Source: Algoriphagus antarcticus | GTDB taxonomy: Bacteria; Bacteroidota; Bacteroidia; Cytophagales; Cyclobacteriaceae | Reading direction: 5' to 3' | Length of the DNA stretch: 64,000 nt | Assembly (NCBI RefSeq): GCF_002150685.1 | Contig: NZ_MSSW01000003.1 | Span: forward strand, 124,001 to 188,000 | Part shown: positions 24,788-34,600 of the stretch, piece by piece | How positions within the stretch are numbered: the first letter of the stretch is position 1 | Layout of the letters: the number at the start of each line of letters is the position of its first letter | Notes under the pieces: generated by a model | The model's database searches: none | Told to the model about the DNA's origin: nothing | What the model saw: only the letters and a program-made list of their open reading frames with translations | Made by a program: the position numbers and the translations under genes

Positions 24788-26158
24788 ATGAAAAGAAGAG
24801 AATTTATTAAGAACAGCGCCCTAGCTGGTGCGGCTATTGGTTTCCCTACCATAGTGCCAGCATCAGTTTTTGGAAAAAATGCCCCAAGTAATAAAATCAA
24901 CATAGGTCAAATTGGTTGTGGTAGAATAGCACGAGATCACGATTTGCCGGGTGTAATGCAGCACGACATCGCACGCATCATAGCAGTATCGGATTTGGAC
25001 AGTAATCGAATGGCAGATGGTAAAAAGTTAGTCGAAGATTACTATACCAAGAAAATGGGAAAAGCATATCTCGACGTGAAACAATACGCTGACTACAAGG
25101 AAATGCTTCAGAACAAGGATATAGATGCAATTGTAATCAGTACTCCGGATCATTGGCACTCCCAGCCAGCGATGGAAGCAACGTTGGCAGGCAAACACGT
25201 CTATTTGCAAAAGCCAACTTCACTGACAATCCGAGAAGGAAGACAGTTGGTGGATGCGGTGAAAAAATCAGGCATGGTACTTCAACTGGGTACTCAGCAG
25301 CGTTCCAGTGAGCAATTTAGAATTGCTGCCGAATTGGTAAGAAATGGTAGAATAGGAAAGCTTCATACGGTAAAAGTAGGTCTTCCTGGAGATCCTGCCG
25401 GGCCAGAGGCTGATCCTATGCCAGTTCCGGCAAATTTGAATTATGACATGTGGTTGGGTTCTACACCAGAGGTTCCTTACACTGAAATCGGGGTACATCC
25501 TGAGACAGGCTACGGCAGACCGGGATGGTTGAGGAGAGAGCAGTTTGGTGCAGGTATGATTACAGGCTGGGGTCAGCATCATTACGATTCTGCGGCTTGG
25601 GGAATGGACACTGAGTTGACAGGCCCACGATATGTGCAGGCAGTAGCTGAGTTTCCTCAATCAGGACTTTGGGATGTACACGGTGATTTTTATGCAAAAG
25701 CTGAATATGACAATGGCATAATCATGTACACAGGTGGCGGCTATCCAAACGGTATTCGCTATGAAGGTACAGATGGATGGATCTGGGTATCCCGAGGTAG
25801 CTATGTAGCCTCTTCCTCTGATCCAGTAGCCCAAGGCAATAGTGCCAAAGCATTGGATGCTTCTGATCCCAAAATCTTGCAATCAGTGATAGGGCCTGAC
25901 GAAATTCAGTTGATCAGAAGTGATGAGCATCATGGCAACTGGCTTGGGGCGATTCAGGGAAATAATGAACTGCTTTCCCCTGTAGAAATCGGACATCGTT
26001 CTTGCTCTGTTTGTCTAGTGACGCATATCTCTATGAAGCTTGGTAGAAAGCTGGAGTGGGATGCAAAAGCGGAGAAATTCATCAACGACCCAGAGGCAAA
26101 CTCTATGTTGGAAAGACCACAGCGAGCTCCTTATGGTACTAATTATGTGAAAGTTTAA
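24788..26158 (+). CDS. Tat-exported Gfo/Idh/MocA-family oxidoreductase
   Basis: A 456-residue protein with a twin-arginine leader (KRREFIKNSALAGAAIGF). The mature Rossmann domain starts INIGQIGCGRIARDH and carries VISTPDHWHSQP and HVYLQKPTSLT, the position of the usual E-K-P. The C-terminal substrate domain includes GAGMITGWGQHHYDSAAWGMD and a final HISMKLGRKLEWD. It probably oxidises a sugar or sugar derivative using a bound nicotinamide cofactor outside the cytoplasm. It is followed 12 nt later by a second family member, forming an operon. Confidence 0.9.
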   Translation: MKRREFIKNSALAGAAIGFPTIVPASVFGKNAPSNKINIGQIGCGRIARDHDLPGVMQHDIARIIAVSDLDSNRMADGKKLVEDYYTKKMGKAYLDVKQYADYKEMLQNKDIDAIVISTPDHWHSQPAMEATLAGKHVYLQKPTSLTIREGRQLVDAVKKSGMVLQLGTQQRSSEQFRIAAELVRNGRIGKLHTVKVGLPGDPAGPEADPMPVPANLNYDMWLGSTPEVPYTEIGVHPETGYGRPGWLRREQFGAGMITGWGQHHYDSAAWGMDTELTGPRYVQAVAEFPQSGLWDVHGDFYAKAEYDNGIIMYTGGGYPNGIRYEGTDGWIWVSRGSYVASSSDPVAQGNSAKALDASDPKILQSVIGPDEIQLIRSDEHHGNWLGAIQGNNELLSPVEIGHRSCSVCLVTHISMKLGRKLEWDAKAEKFINDPEANSMLERPQRAPYGTNYVKV

Positions 26159-26170
26159 TAAGCGAATATT

Positions 26171-27541
26171 TTGAAAAATACAGTTCTAGTAGCTATTGCG
26201 GCGGGAATATTACTTTCCTGCGAAAATAAAGAAACCGTGAGTCAAGCACCTGAATCTACTTCTGAGATTACAATTATGTCATTAGATCCGGGACACTTTC
26301 ACGCGGGCCTGATTCACAAATCTATGTACCCTCAGGTGGATTCTACGGTCTATGTTTTCGCTCCCGAGGGTGCGGAACTGAAAGACTACATGAATCGACT
26401 GGCGGGCTACAATAATCGTGAAGAAGATCCTACAGCCTGGAATTTACAGGTAACTACCGGCGCTGATTATTTGGAGAAAATGATTTCTGCCAAGCCTGGG
26501 AATGTGATGATGGTAGCCGGTAAAAATGATCGCAAGATTGATTATATCTCAGCAGCTATTTCCAACGGGATCAATGTCTATGCGGATAAACCTTTAGTGA
26601 TTGATAAGTCAGGATTTCAGAAGCTTTTAAAAGTTTATGATGAAGCTGGGAAAAAAGACCTGCTTTTGTATGATATCATGACCGAGCGATTTGAGATCAG
26701 CACGATTTTACAAAAGGAGCTTTCTTTGGTGCCAGCCGTTTTTGGCGAATTGGAAAAAGGTACCCTGAAGAATCCCGCCATTACTAAGGAGTCTGTACAT
26801 CACTTCTTCAAATACGTGTCTGGAAATCCGCTAGTCAGACCGGATTGGTTTTTCGATACGGATATAGAAGGTACAGGCATCGTGGATGTGACTACCCACT
26901 TGGTGGACTTGATCCAATGGGAAGCTTTTCCGGAGGTGACTCTGGATACCACTGATGTGGAAATGCTTACTGCTAAGCTTTGGCCCACGGTGCTGGATTC
27001 AGTTCAGTTCAATATGGTTACTGGTAAAGCAGAATATTCTGACTTCTTGCAGAAAAACGTAGCAGATAATAGGTTGAGCGTGAATAGTAATGGCGAGATG
27101 AATTACACACTAAAGGGTGTGCATTCTAAAGTGAGCGTTGTCTGGAACTTTCAAGCACCAGAAGGAGCTGCGGATACACATTATAGTTTGATGCGTGGCA
27201 CTAAAGCCAATTTGATTATTCAACAAGGTGAGGAAGAAGGTTATGTAGCCACCTTATATGTAGAACTTCTGGACGGGCAGGATGAAGCGTTGAGTACTCT
27301 CATCAAAGAGAAACTTCAAGATCGTTTTCCCGGACTTGATTTGGAGAAAACAGGGGAGGGTAAGTACAAAGTTCTTATCCCAGAAAAGTACCACAATGGG
27401 CACGAGGCTCACTTTGCACAGGTTACTGAGAAATATTTGGAGTATTTTTCCAAAAAGAATATGCCTTCCTGGGAGGTGCCAAACATGATCGTAAAGTATT
27501 ATACGACTACAGAAGCTTTGGAAAAAGCAGAAGAAAAATAG
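26171..27541 (+). CDS. Lipoprotein Gfo/Idh/MocA-like oxidoreductase, TTG start
   Basis: A 456-residue protein starting at a TTG codon (26171). This start is favoured because it yields a proper lipoprotein signal (KNTVLVAIAAGILLSC) with the lipobox cysteine at residue 17, while the next in-frame ATG would remove it. The Rossmann and C-terminal domains match the group with a putative-oxidoreductase C-terminal extension: LDPGHFHAGLIH, INVYADKPLVI, VDVTTHLVDLIQW. It likely works with the Tat-exported paralogue upstream on the same sugar. A weak start codon may lower expression relative to the upstream gene. Confidence 0.85.
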   Translation: MKNTVLVAIAAGILLSCENKETVSQAPESTSEITIMSLDPGHFHAGLIHKSMYPQVDSTVYVFAPEGAELKDYMNRLAGYNNREEDPTAWNLQVTTGADYLEKMISAKPGNVMMVAGKNDRKIDYISAAISNGINVYADKPLVIDKSGFQKLLKVYDEAGKKDLLLYDIMTERFEISTILQKELSLVPAVFGELEKGTLKNPAITKESVHHFFKYVSGNPLVRPDWFFDTDIEGTGIVDVTTHLVDLIQWEAFPEVTLDTTDVEMLTAKLWPTVLDSVQFNMVTGKAEYSDFLQKNVADNRLSVNSNGEMNYTLKGVHSKVSVVWNFQAPEGAADTHYSLMRGTKANLIIQQGEEEGYVATLYVELLDGQDEALSTLIKEKLQDRFPGLDLEKTGEGKYKVLIPEKYHNGHEAHFAQVTEKYLEYFSKKNMPSWEVPNMIVKYYTTTEALEKAEEK

Positions 27542-27596
27542 GATTTACTAAACTTGAAGACCAATAAATAGGTTGGCTAGCTAAGCTCTTAATCTT

Positions 27597-29003
27597 ATGG
27601 AATTTACTGATCAACCTATTTCTGACTCTAAACCAACTGTAGCCATTGCCGGTGCAGGTGGATATGTCGGGCGGTGGTTTATTTATCATTTTAGACACAA
27701 ATACAATATCGTCGCGCTGAGTCGCAAGAAGGTAAAGGATAATCCATATCCTGAAGTGACTTGGAAACAGGTAGAACTGTATTCAATTTCCAGTACCGTA
27801 GAGGTTTTAAAAGGAGTGGACGTAGCAATCTATTTGGTGCATTCGATGAATGCCTCTACTCGATTGAACCAAGGCAGTTTTGAAGATACTGATTTGCTGC
27901 TAGCCGATAATTTCAGCCGTGCAGCTCAATTAAATAAGGTAAAGCAGATTATTTATTTAGGCGGTCTTCTGCCCAAGGAAACTGGCGAAAAGCTATCCCG
28001 TCATTTGAAAAGCCGCTTGGAAGTGGAGCAAACACTTGGAGCCAGATCTGCCAAACTTACCGCCATTCGTGCCTCGATCATTGTAGGACCTGGCGGTTCC
28101 TCGTTTGATATGATTAAGAATCTGGTAAAAAATCTGCCGGTTCTGATGTGTCCAAAATGGACAGAATCATTGACTCAACCTATTTCATTGAGGGATACTC
28201 TGGATATTATTGATACCTGTGTCGGAAATGCCAATGTGTACGGAAAAGCAATAGAAATAGGAAACCCTGAGGTGATTTCTTATCGGAAAATGCTGGAAAT
28301 CACAGCCGAAGAAATGGGAAAGAAACGAATGGTGTTTTCTGTCCCAGTTTTCTCTTTGGGTCTTTCTAAGCTTTGGGTGGGTCTTTTTGGCGAGTCCCCA
28401 CCTCAATTGGTTTCTCCTTTGGTGGAAAGTCTCAAGCATACCTTGACTGTCTCGGAGGAATTGAAGTTTCGAGAAAAGCACATTGATTATCTTAGCTATA
28501 AGCAATCAGTAAGGGAGGCACTAGACTCGGACATTAAGCCAAAAACACCGAGTTTTCACTCTCAGGAAAAAATAAAGAATACGGTTAGGAGTATTCAGAG
28601 AATGTCAAATCCTCACGGATATTCAGCGACCTGGGTTGCTCATCGTTATAATATTTGGCTTCCTACTTTTTTCAAGTTTTGGATCAATGGAGAAATGTTG
28701 GACAGTGGGGAAATAGTATTTTTCATGCTTTGGAGCAAAAAACCCATGCTCCAATTGACTATGATTCCTGATAAAAGTGACGAAAACAGACAATTGTTTT
28801 ACATTTCAGGAGGCTGGCTGGTGAAGAGGTTTGACCATGGCTGGTTAGAATTTCGCGGGGTACTGGAAAACAGATACATTATTTCAGCCATTCATGAGTT
28901 TGTACCGAGATTGCCATGGCTTATCTATGTGAATACACAGGCAAAAATTCATCTTTGGGTGATGAACAGATTTAAGAAATATTTAAAAAATCGGCAGAAC
29001 TAA
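27597..29003 (+). CDS. NAD(P)H-binding reductase with DUF2867 domain
   Basis: A 468-residue protein with an N-terminal atypical short-chain-dehydrogenase Rossmann fold (VAIAGAGGYVGRWFIYHF, cited as GAGGYVG) followed by QIIYLGGLLP and GGSSFDMIKNLVK segments, and a C-terminal DUF2867-like domain (from about residue 330). Similar proteins occur in Bacteroidota as predicted NAD(P)H-dependent epimerases or reductases. Four short hydrophobic stretches are compatible with peripheral membrane association but not clear helices. It lies after the sugar cluster and 57 nt before an aldo/keto reductase gene. Confidence 0.82.
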   Translation: MEFTDQPISDSKPTVAIAGAGGYVGRWFIYHFRHKYNIVALSRKKVKDNPYPEVTWKQVELYSISSTVEVLKGVDVAIYLVHSMNASTRLNQGSFEDTDLLLADNFSRAAQLNKVKQIIYLGGLLPKETGEKLSRHLKSRLEVEQTLGARSAKLTAIRASIIVGPGGSSFDMIKNLVKNLPVLMCPKWTESLTQPISLRDTLDIIDTCVGNANVYGKAIEIGNPEVISYRKMLEITAEEMGKKRMVFSVPVFSLGLSKLWVGLFGESPPQLVSPLVESLKHTLTVSEELKFREKHIDYLSYKQSVREALDSDIKPKTPSFHSQEKIKNTVRSIQRMSNPHGYSATWVAHRYNIWLPTFFKFWINGEMLDSGEIVFFMLWSKKPMLQLTMIPDKSDENRQLFYISGGWLVKRFDHGWLEFRGVLENRYIISAIHEFVPRLPWLIYVNTQAKIHLWVMNRFKKYLKNRQN

Positions 29004-29060
29004 ATTCAAGTATGTTTACTTGTAAAGTAGATCAAATCAAAAATCTAAATTTTTAAAAAC

Positions 29061-30014
29061 ATGAAACACTTAAGCTTTAAAAACGGAGATAAACTTCCAA
29101 TCATTGGATTGGGAACATGGAAAAGCAATCCTGGAGAAGTGAGCCAAGCAGTTTATTGGGCTATTGAGGCTGGATATCGACATATTGATTGTGCCGCGGT
29201 TTACCAAAATGAGAATGAAGTAGGAGAAGGGATTGCTAAGGCATTGGCCGAAGGATTGGTGAAGCGCGAGGAGCTTTTTGTGACTTCCAAACTTTGGAAT
29301 AATTCACATAAGAAAGATCAGGTACTTCCCGCTTTGGAGAAATCACTTTCAGATTTGAAATTGGACTATGTTGATTTGTATTTGATTCATTGGCCGATAG
29401 CTTTTAAGGCGGAAGTAGGATTTCCAAAAGACAGAGAAGACTACTATACCTATGAGGAAGTGTCCATTCATGAGACTTGGGAAGCGATGCAAGAATTGAA
29501 AGAAAAGGGGCTTGCCAAGCATATTGGCGTTTCCAATTTCAACCGGAATAAATTGAATGAGTTGCTAGAAGTAGGCGGGCAGGTACCGGAAATGAATCAG
29601 GTAGAAATGCAACCTTATCTTCCGCAAGAGGGGTTGGTAGCATTTTGCGAAGAGCATAGCATTTTGATGACTGCCTATTCACCTTTGGGTTCTCCTGATT
29701 CCAGAGCTGAGAAGCATGCAAATGATCCGAAACTGCTCGAAGATCCTGTAGTGCAAGAGATCGCAGACAAACATAAAGTTGGCGCTGGCCAAATTCTGAT
29801 TGCTTGGTCCATCGCCAGAGATATAGCCGTGATCCCAAAGTCAGTTAATCTAGAGCGGATTAAAGGGAATTTGGCTTCGGCCAAAATCAACTTGGATGAT
29901 CACGATATGATGGAGCTGCGTGATATAGGAATCAGTCATCGATTTATTGATGGTTCTTTTTTTACGGGTGAAAATAGTCCGTATAAATCATCAGATTTGT
30001 TTGATCAAAACTAG
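29061..30014 (+). CDS. Aldo/keto reductase
   Basis: A 317-residue NADPH-dependent reductase of the aldo/keto reductase superfamily. The catalytic tetrad is Asp in IDCAAVY, Tyr in VYQNENEVG, Lys in TSKLWN and His in LIHWPI. The cofactor-binding IPKSVNLERIKGN closes the barrel. It reduces carbonyl groups of aldehydes or sugars; the substrate cannot be specified. It is adjacent to the DUF2867 reductase and ends at a strong bidirectional terminator. Confidence 0.94.
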   Translation: MKHLSFKNGDKLPIIGLGTWKSNPGEVSQAVYWAIEAGYRHIDCAAVYQNENEVGEGIAKALAEGLVKREELFVTSKLWNNSHKKDQVLPALEKSLSDLKLDYVDLYLIHWPIAFKAEVGFPKDREDYYTYEEVSIHETWEAMQELKEKGLAKHIGVSNFNRNKLNELLEVGGQVPEMNQVEMQPYLPQEGLVAFCEEHSILMTAYSPLGSPDSRAEKHANDPKLLEDPVVQEIADKHKVGAGQILIAWSIARDIAVIPKSVNLERIKGNLASAKINLDDHDMMELRDIGISHRFIDGSFFTGENSPYKSSDLFDQN

Positions 30015-30033
30015 GGTTTGTATTAAAGTCATG

Positions 30034-30063
30034 AAAAAAGGCCGGGATTTCCCGGCCTTTTTT
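30034..30063 (+). terminator. Rho-independent terminator after the aldo/keto reductase
   Basis: Perfect stem AAAAAAGGCCGGG / CCCGGCCTTTTTT with an ATT-type loop, so it can act in both directions. It is about 20 nt past the stop codon. Confidence 0.9.
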
Positions 30064-30381
30064 ATGTGTAGGTAAAATAGCAATCCTTTCATAATCACAT
30101 CCAAGTCGTTGGGCGGAATTTTAATTTTATACTCATTATGCTCAGATTTACTTTTGATACAAATAATTTTTCCGATGGTAGTAGAATCAATCGCTTTCAG
30201 GTTATTACTGATCTCAGATTGATTCTATTGATTTTTTATAGTAAGGGCAGTAAGCTAAAAACCTGTGAAGTTATCAGTAATCGCTTTCAAAGTAAACTTC
30301 GAAGATTGAACGCATGCCGATATTATGAAATATATCTTCACTATTCAGTTGCTTATCTTCAATAGGTATTACCTATTCTAC
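30064..30381. other. Tail of the duplicated signalling module, noncoding
   Basis: 318 nt downstream of the second PAS-DHp gene. A stretch of about 130 nt (30230-30340) resembles the matching tail at 36480-36600: both contain AAACTTCGAAGATTGAAC-type blocks. No protein is recognised. The two copies show that the duplicated unit extends beyond the genes. Confidence 0.5.
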
Positions 30382-31005
30382 TTAAATCTTATCGGTAAAA
30401 TCTTCAATTATTTTATTCATCCTACCAGAAGCAGTTCTAAGAATTTCAATCCATGTTGTAAATTGTTCTGTATCCTTTTTATCAAATGCTTCCACCAACT
30501 CATCCGCAAGCAATCCAATATTTGAAATAGGTTGCTTTAGGTTGTGAGACAATTTATTAAGTAAGGTATATTGTTGGGTATTTAATTGTTTCAATTCGTT
30601 TACAACAACTATCCGTTTTGTTATATCAATAAAAGTTATCATTACGCCGTCGGTTCTGTTTTCCTTCCTAATGCCATATGGCAGTATATTCATTTGGAAC
30701 CATCTATTATCCGTTGTTTGGATATCCTTCTCAAAGATATTACCTGTCTCAATTGCTTCTTTTATATGTTCAACTAAAGTTGGAAAAGGGATCTTGTCAG
30801 ATACCTCGTGTACATCTTTGTCAATATCATCAGGAGTCAAGGTAAATTCCTCCATAGCCGGGAGCGTAAATTTCCTCAGTTTGAGATCACTGTCTACATA
30901 TAATTGCGAAATAATGGTATTAGCAATGTAGTTTTCTAAATCTACACTCAAATCATCTAATTTGTTGGTCTTCTCTTTTGCTGTTTGTTTTTCCATTTTA
31001 TTCAT
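30382..31005 (-). CDS. PAS-DHp protein lacking an ATPase domain (module 2)
   Basis: A 207-residue protein. Residues about 25-130 form a PAS domain of the type found in CheB/CheR-PAS kinases (YIANTIISQLYVD, LRKFTLPAM, RWFQMNILPYG, DGVMITFIDITKR). Residues 140-207 look like a HisKA-type dimerisation and phosphotransfer domain with His154 in KLSHNLKQPISN. No HATPase_c domain follows; the protein ends at DFTDKI, where a kinase would continue. It could therefore receive or pass a phosphoryl group rather than autophosphorylate. Its paralogue at 36630-37253 is the same length, and both lie after a receiver and a giant kinase. Confidence 0.85.
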   Translation of the reverse strand: MNKMEKQTAKEKTNKLDDLSVDLENYIANTIISQLYVDSDLKLRKFTLPAMEEFTLTPDDIDKDVHEVSDKIPFPTLVEHIKEAIETGNIFEKDIQTTDNRWFQMNILPYGIRKENRTDGVMITFIDITKRIVVVNELKQLNTQQYTLLNKLSHNLKQPISNIGLLADELVEAFDKKDTEQFTTWIEILRTASGRMNKIIEDFTDKI

Positions 31006-31219
31006 ATTTAGGGTGTAAAAAATATTTCTTCAAAATTAAATGTGCAGTGCTACTTACACGCAATATTTTGGCGCTTGACGCATTGACGGCCTTAGAGGTT
31101 CTAAACTGTCAGTTTGTATCAATACCTGATACAAGCACCTCGCTTGCATTAATCAAGTCTGTGGCAAGCGCCTCTTAACCTAGCGTTCAGAAAGTTCTGC
31201 ATACTTAAGTTCTGTTAAG

Positions 31220-31585
31220 TCACAATGTACTTGCATGCTTTTCAATGGTTTCAATAAGAGTTTTTATGCTGAATGGTTTTTCTATATAACCGTCCGCATT
31301 TACTTTTTTACAAATTTCCTTAATATCTGAATTGGCAGAAAACACCAAAACAAGTATTTGTTTAGCGCTTTCATTTTGCTTTATAATTTCAATCGCTTTT
31401 TCACCACCAATTTTGGGAATCCATAAATCCATAAGAATAACATCAGGCTTGAATATTTGAATATCGGCTAGAACATTTTCACATATCGATAAAGTTTCTA
31501 CAACGTATTCATACCTCGACAGAATCGCTTTACATAAAAGTAAAATTTCTTCATCATCATCGTAAATAAGAATTTTTTCTTTCAT
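31220..31585 (-). CDS. Single-domain response regulator (module 2)
   Basis: A 121-residue receiver with the acidic cluster D9-D11 (IYDDDEE), phosphoacceptor D53 (LMDLWIPKIGG), a Ser switch (FSANSD) and Lys in EKPF. There is no output domain. It starts 40 nt after the stop of the 1435-residue kinase and precedes the PAS-DHp gene. Its paralogue at 37414-37773 is similar along its full length. The triad kinase, receiver and PAS-DHp suggests a multistep phosphorelay. Confidence 0.92.
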   Translation of the reverse strand: MKEKILIYDDDEEILLLCKAILSRYEYVVETLSICENVLADIQIFKPDVILMDLWIPKIGGEKAIEIIKQNESAKQILVLVFSANSDIKEICKKVNADGYIEKPFSIKTLIETIEKHASTL

Positions 31586-31625
31586 AATGTCTCAACTGTA
31601 TTAGTCTGGAATTTTTTTTATTAAT

Positions 31626-34600
31626 TTATAATGGTAAGGTAAAATAGAAAACACTTCCCTTACCAGGTTCGCTTTCTACCCACATTTTGCCTTCGTGTCT
31701 TTGTATAATATTGCTGGATAAATGGAGCCCAATGCCCAATCCCTGAAATTGGACAGCATTTTCCTGAACGCGGTAATACCTGTCAAAAACTTTGTCCAAA
31801 TGCTGACCTGACATCCCAACACCAAAATCCTGAACTGATACCTGAATGTTTCTAACTTGATCTTCAACTTTAATATATACTTTCTCACCATCGGGAGAAT
31901 ATTTTACAGCATTGGTCAATAAATTAATCATTACCTGCTTTAACCTTTCTCTATCACCGGTAATTAGTTGTGAGCAGTTCCCGCTTTTTTCTAAGCTATG
32001 ATTTTTAGCAGTAAGCTGAATATCTTCAATGGCTTCATCCACCATTGCATTAAAATCGAATGTGGTAATAGAATAATTCAGTTGCCCATGTTGTATTTTA
32101 CTGGCATCCAATAAATCTGTAACTAAGCCGTTTAGCTTTTCTAATGCCTTATTAGCTTTATTGGCGTATAAATAGGCAGTTTGATTTTCTTCGCTTAATA
32201 TCATCAGCAGTAATTCAAGATAGCCTTTGGCAGTAGTCAAAGGAGTTTTCATTTCATGGCTCGCAATACTTATAAATTCATCTTTTTGATCAAGCGATTT
32301 TTTTTGTTCATGTATATCGGTATTAGTTCCTATCCAGCGCTCAGTGTTTCCGTAGGCATCTTTTACAGGATAGGCGCGGGTGAGGAACCAACGATATTCT
32401 CCGTCGTGCCTGCGTAGTGGGAAGGTTAGCTCAAATGCTTCGTCTTTTTTCCAGGCTTCTTTTTTCAACACAATCATTTTTTCAAGATGGTCAGGGTGAT
32501 GGACTTGTTCCCAACCCAAACCCTGCATTTCTTCAAACGTGGTTCCGGTATAATCATACCATCGCTGGTTATACCAATATCTCTGTCCGTCAACATTGGC
32601 AATCCATGCCAGGTTTTGAATACTGTTGGCAAATGTGCGAAACTGGTCTTCACTTTGACGAAGGGATTGCTCCGATGATTTTTGAAGGGTAATATCTGTA
32701 GTAGTGGCAAGCACTTTAATCAGCCCGCCATTTTGATCATAAATTGGAGTTGCCCTGGATAAGAGCCAGAAAGTTGCCCCGGTTTTTTTATTGATTAGTT
32801 GGGAAACGACTTCTGAAAACTTACCGGTTTTAAAAGTGAGCGCTGTTGAATTTTGATCAGCAGGCATTGGTTTACCTTGTTCATTCAGTACAGTGAAAGT
32901 TTCATATGCCCTTTTTCTCAACTGGAATATATCTTTTTCTGCAAGCACTTCGTCTACCGTAGCATATCCTATCTGATTTGCTCCAATTTCATTGAGGTAA
33001 AGAATTTTGCCTGTTTTATCAAAATGAAAGATGGCAGAAGATACATTCTGCAAAGTGGTTTCAAGAAGTTCACGGGCCTCTTTGATTTTTTCTTCGGCTT
33101 TTTTACGATCTGTAATGTCAATGCTAGCACTGATGTATCCTGCAAAAGTTCCATCTGGGTGAAATCGGGCTGGTACTTTGGCTAATAACCAACAATATTC
33201 TCCGTTTTTATTCAAAATTCTGAACTCTAATTCATAACCTTCTTGATTTGCAAAAGCTGAAAGATAAATATCAACCACGCGATCTTTGTCTTCAGGATGT
33301 AATAAGTCAGCCCATCCCAACCTCAGTAAATCCTCCATCGGTCTTCCTGTAAGGTCTACCCAAGCTTTATTAAAATAGGTCACATTGCTCGCTTCATCTG
33401 CGACTCCGATCAACACTTCAGTAGCCTCTGCCATAGTGCGGAATCTCGTTTCGCTTTCTTTTATTACTTCAGCTGCAGCTTTTTGTTCTGTAATATCTCT
33501 GTAAGTCCAAGACCAGGCATAGTAGGTTCCATCTTCTCCCACTACTGAGTAGCCATGGCGTTCTATTATCCTGCCATCAAGGAAAACCAGTTCGTCAATA
33601 CTTGTCTCTGAGGGATGCTCATAGAGCCATTTCACCTTGTCAATAAACTGTTGCGGGTTTACCAATTGGGTCATGGCAAATTCAAGTGCTAGATCATCGT
33701 CTTTGGCATCGACAATCTCTTGAGGCATACGCCATACATCAATAAAGCTCTGGTTGTAGCTAATGATTTTTCCCTTGGCATCTACGAGCAATAGACCATC
33801 TCTATTGGCTTCATTGTGTGCCTCTAGCAGGGCTTGTCGATAGCGGAGCGTTTCTTCATTTTGTTTTCGCTCCGTAATATCTGTGAAAAGGACGGCTACT
33901 TTTTTACTGCCCTGATCGCCTAACCTGAAAGCGTACGTTTCAAACCAGCGGCCCAATGCTTCACTGCCTTCAATAAATCGGTTTGGTTCGCCAGTTAAAG
34001 CCACTTTGCCATAGATTTCAAACCAGTGATCTTCGAGATTGGGAATCAGCTCTCTTGCAGTTTTACCAGTAACATTTTTCAAACCTGTTTGCTTTTCAAA
34101 AACGGGGTTGGTTTCTATATAAACACAATCCACTGGCTTGTTATCGCTATCAAAAATCATTTCGAGTATGCTAAAGCCCTGGTCCATAGTTTCAAAAATG
34201 CCACGGTATTTTTCTTCGCTTGCTTTTAATTTTAATTCCGATTCTTTCTGCCGGGTTATGTCTACACTAATCCCGGTGAGTGTTTCGGCTTCCCCCTTAT
34301 TATTGAAATAATATTTGCCAACAGAACGCATGTGATGGACAGTTTGATCATCTGCACGGCTAATACTATATTCTACATCGTAAACAGTTTGGTTAACTTT
34401 TGCATCTTCAATTTCTTTAAAAGCCTTTTCTTTATCCTCCGGTAAAATAAGTGTATGCCAGTCTTCGTAGGTAAGGTCTGTACGATGGGCATCGTATCCC
34501 CACAATCTTTTATGCAGTGTACTCCATTCTAATTCTTGCGTCTGCACGTCTAAAGACCAAGTGCCAATATTTGCAGAATCGGTAGCAAGCTTTAAATACG

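Noticed and set aside
30138..30365. 75-codon plus-strand ORF after the aldo/keto reductase
   Set aside because: It spans the diverged tail of the duplicated module, and the matching region at 36430-36610 does not keep the frame.
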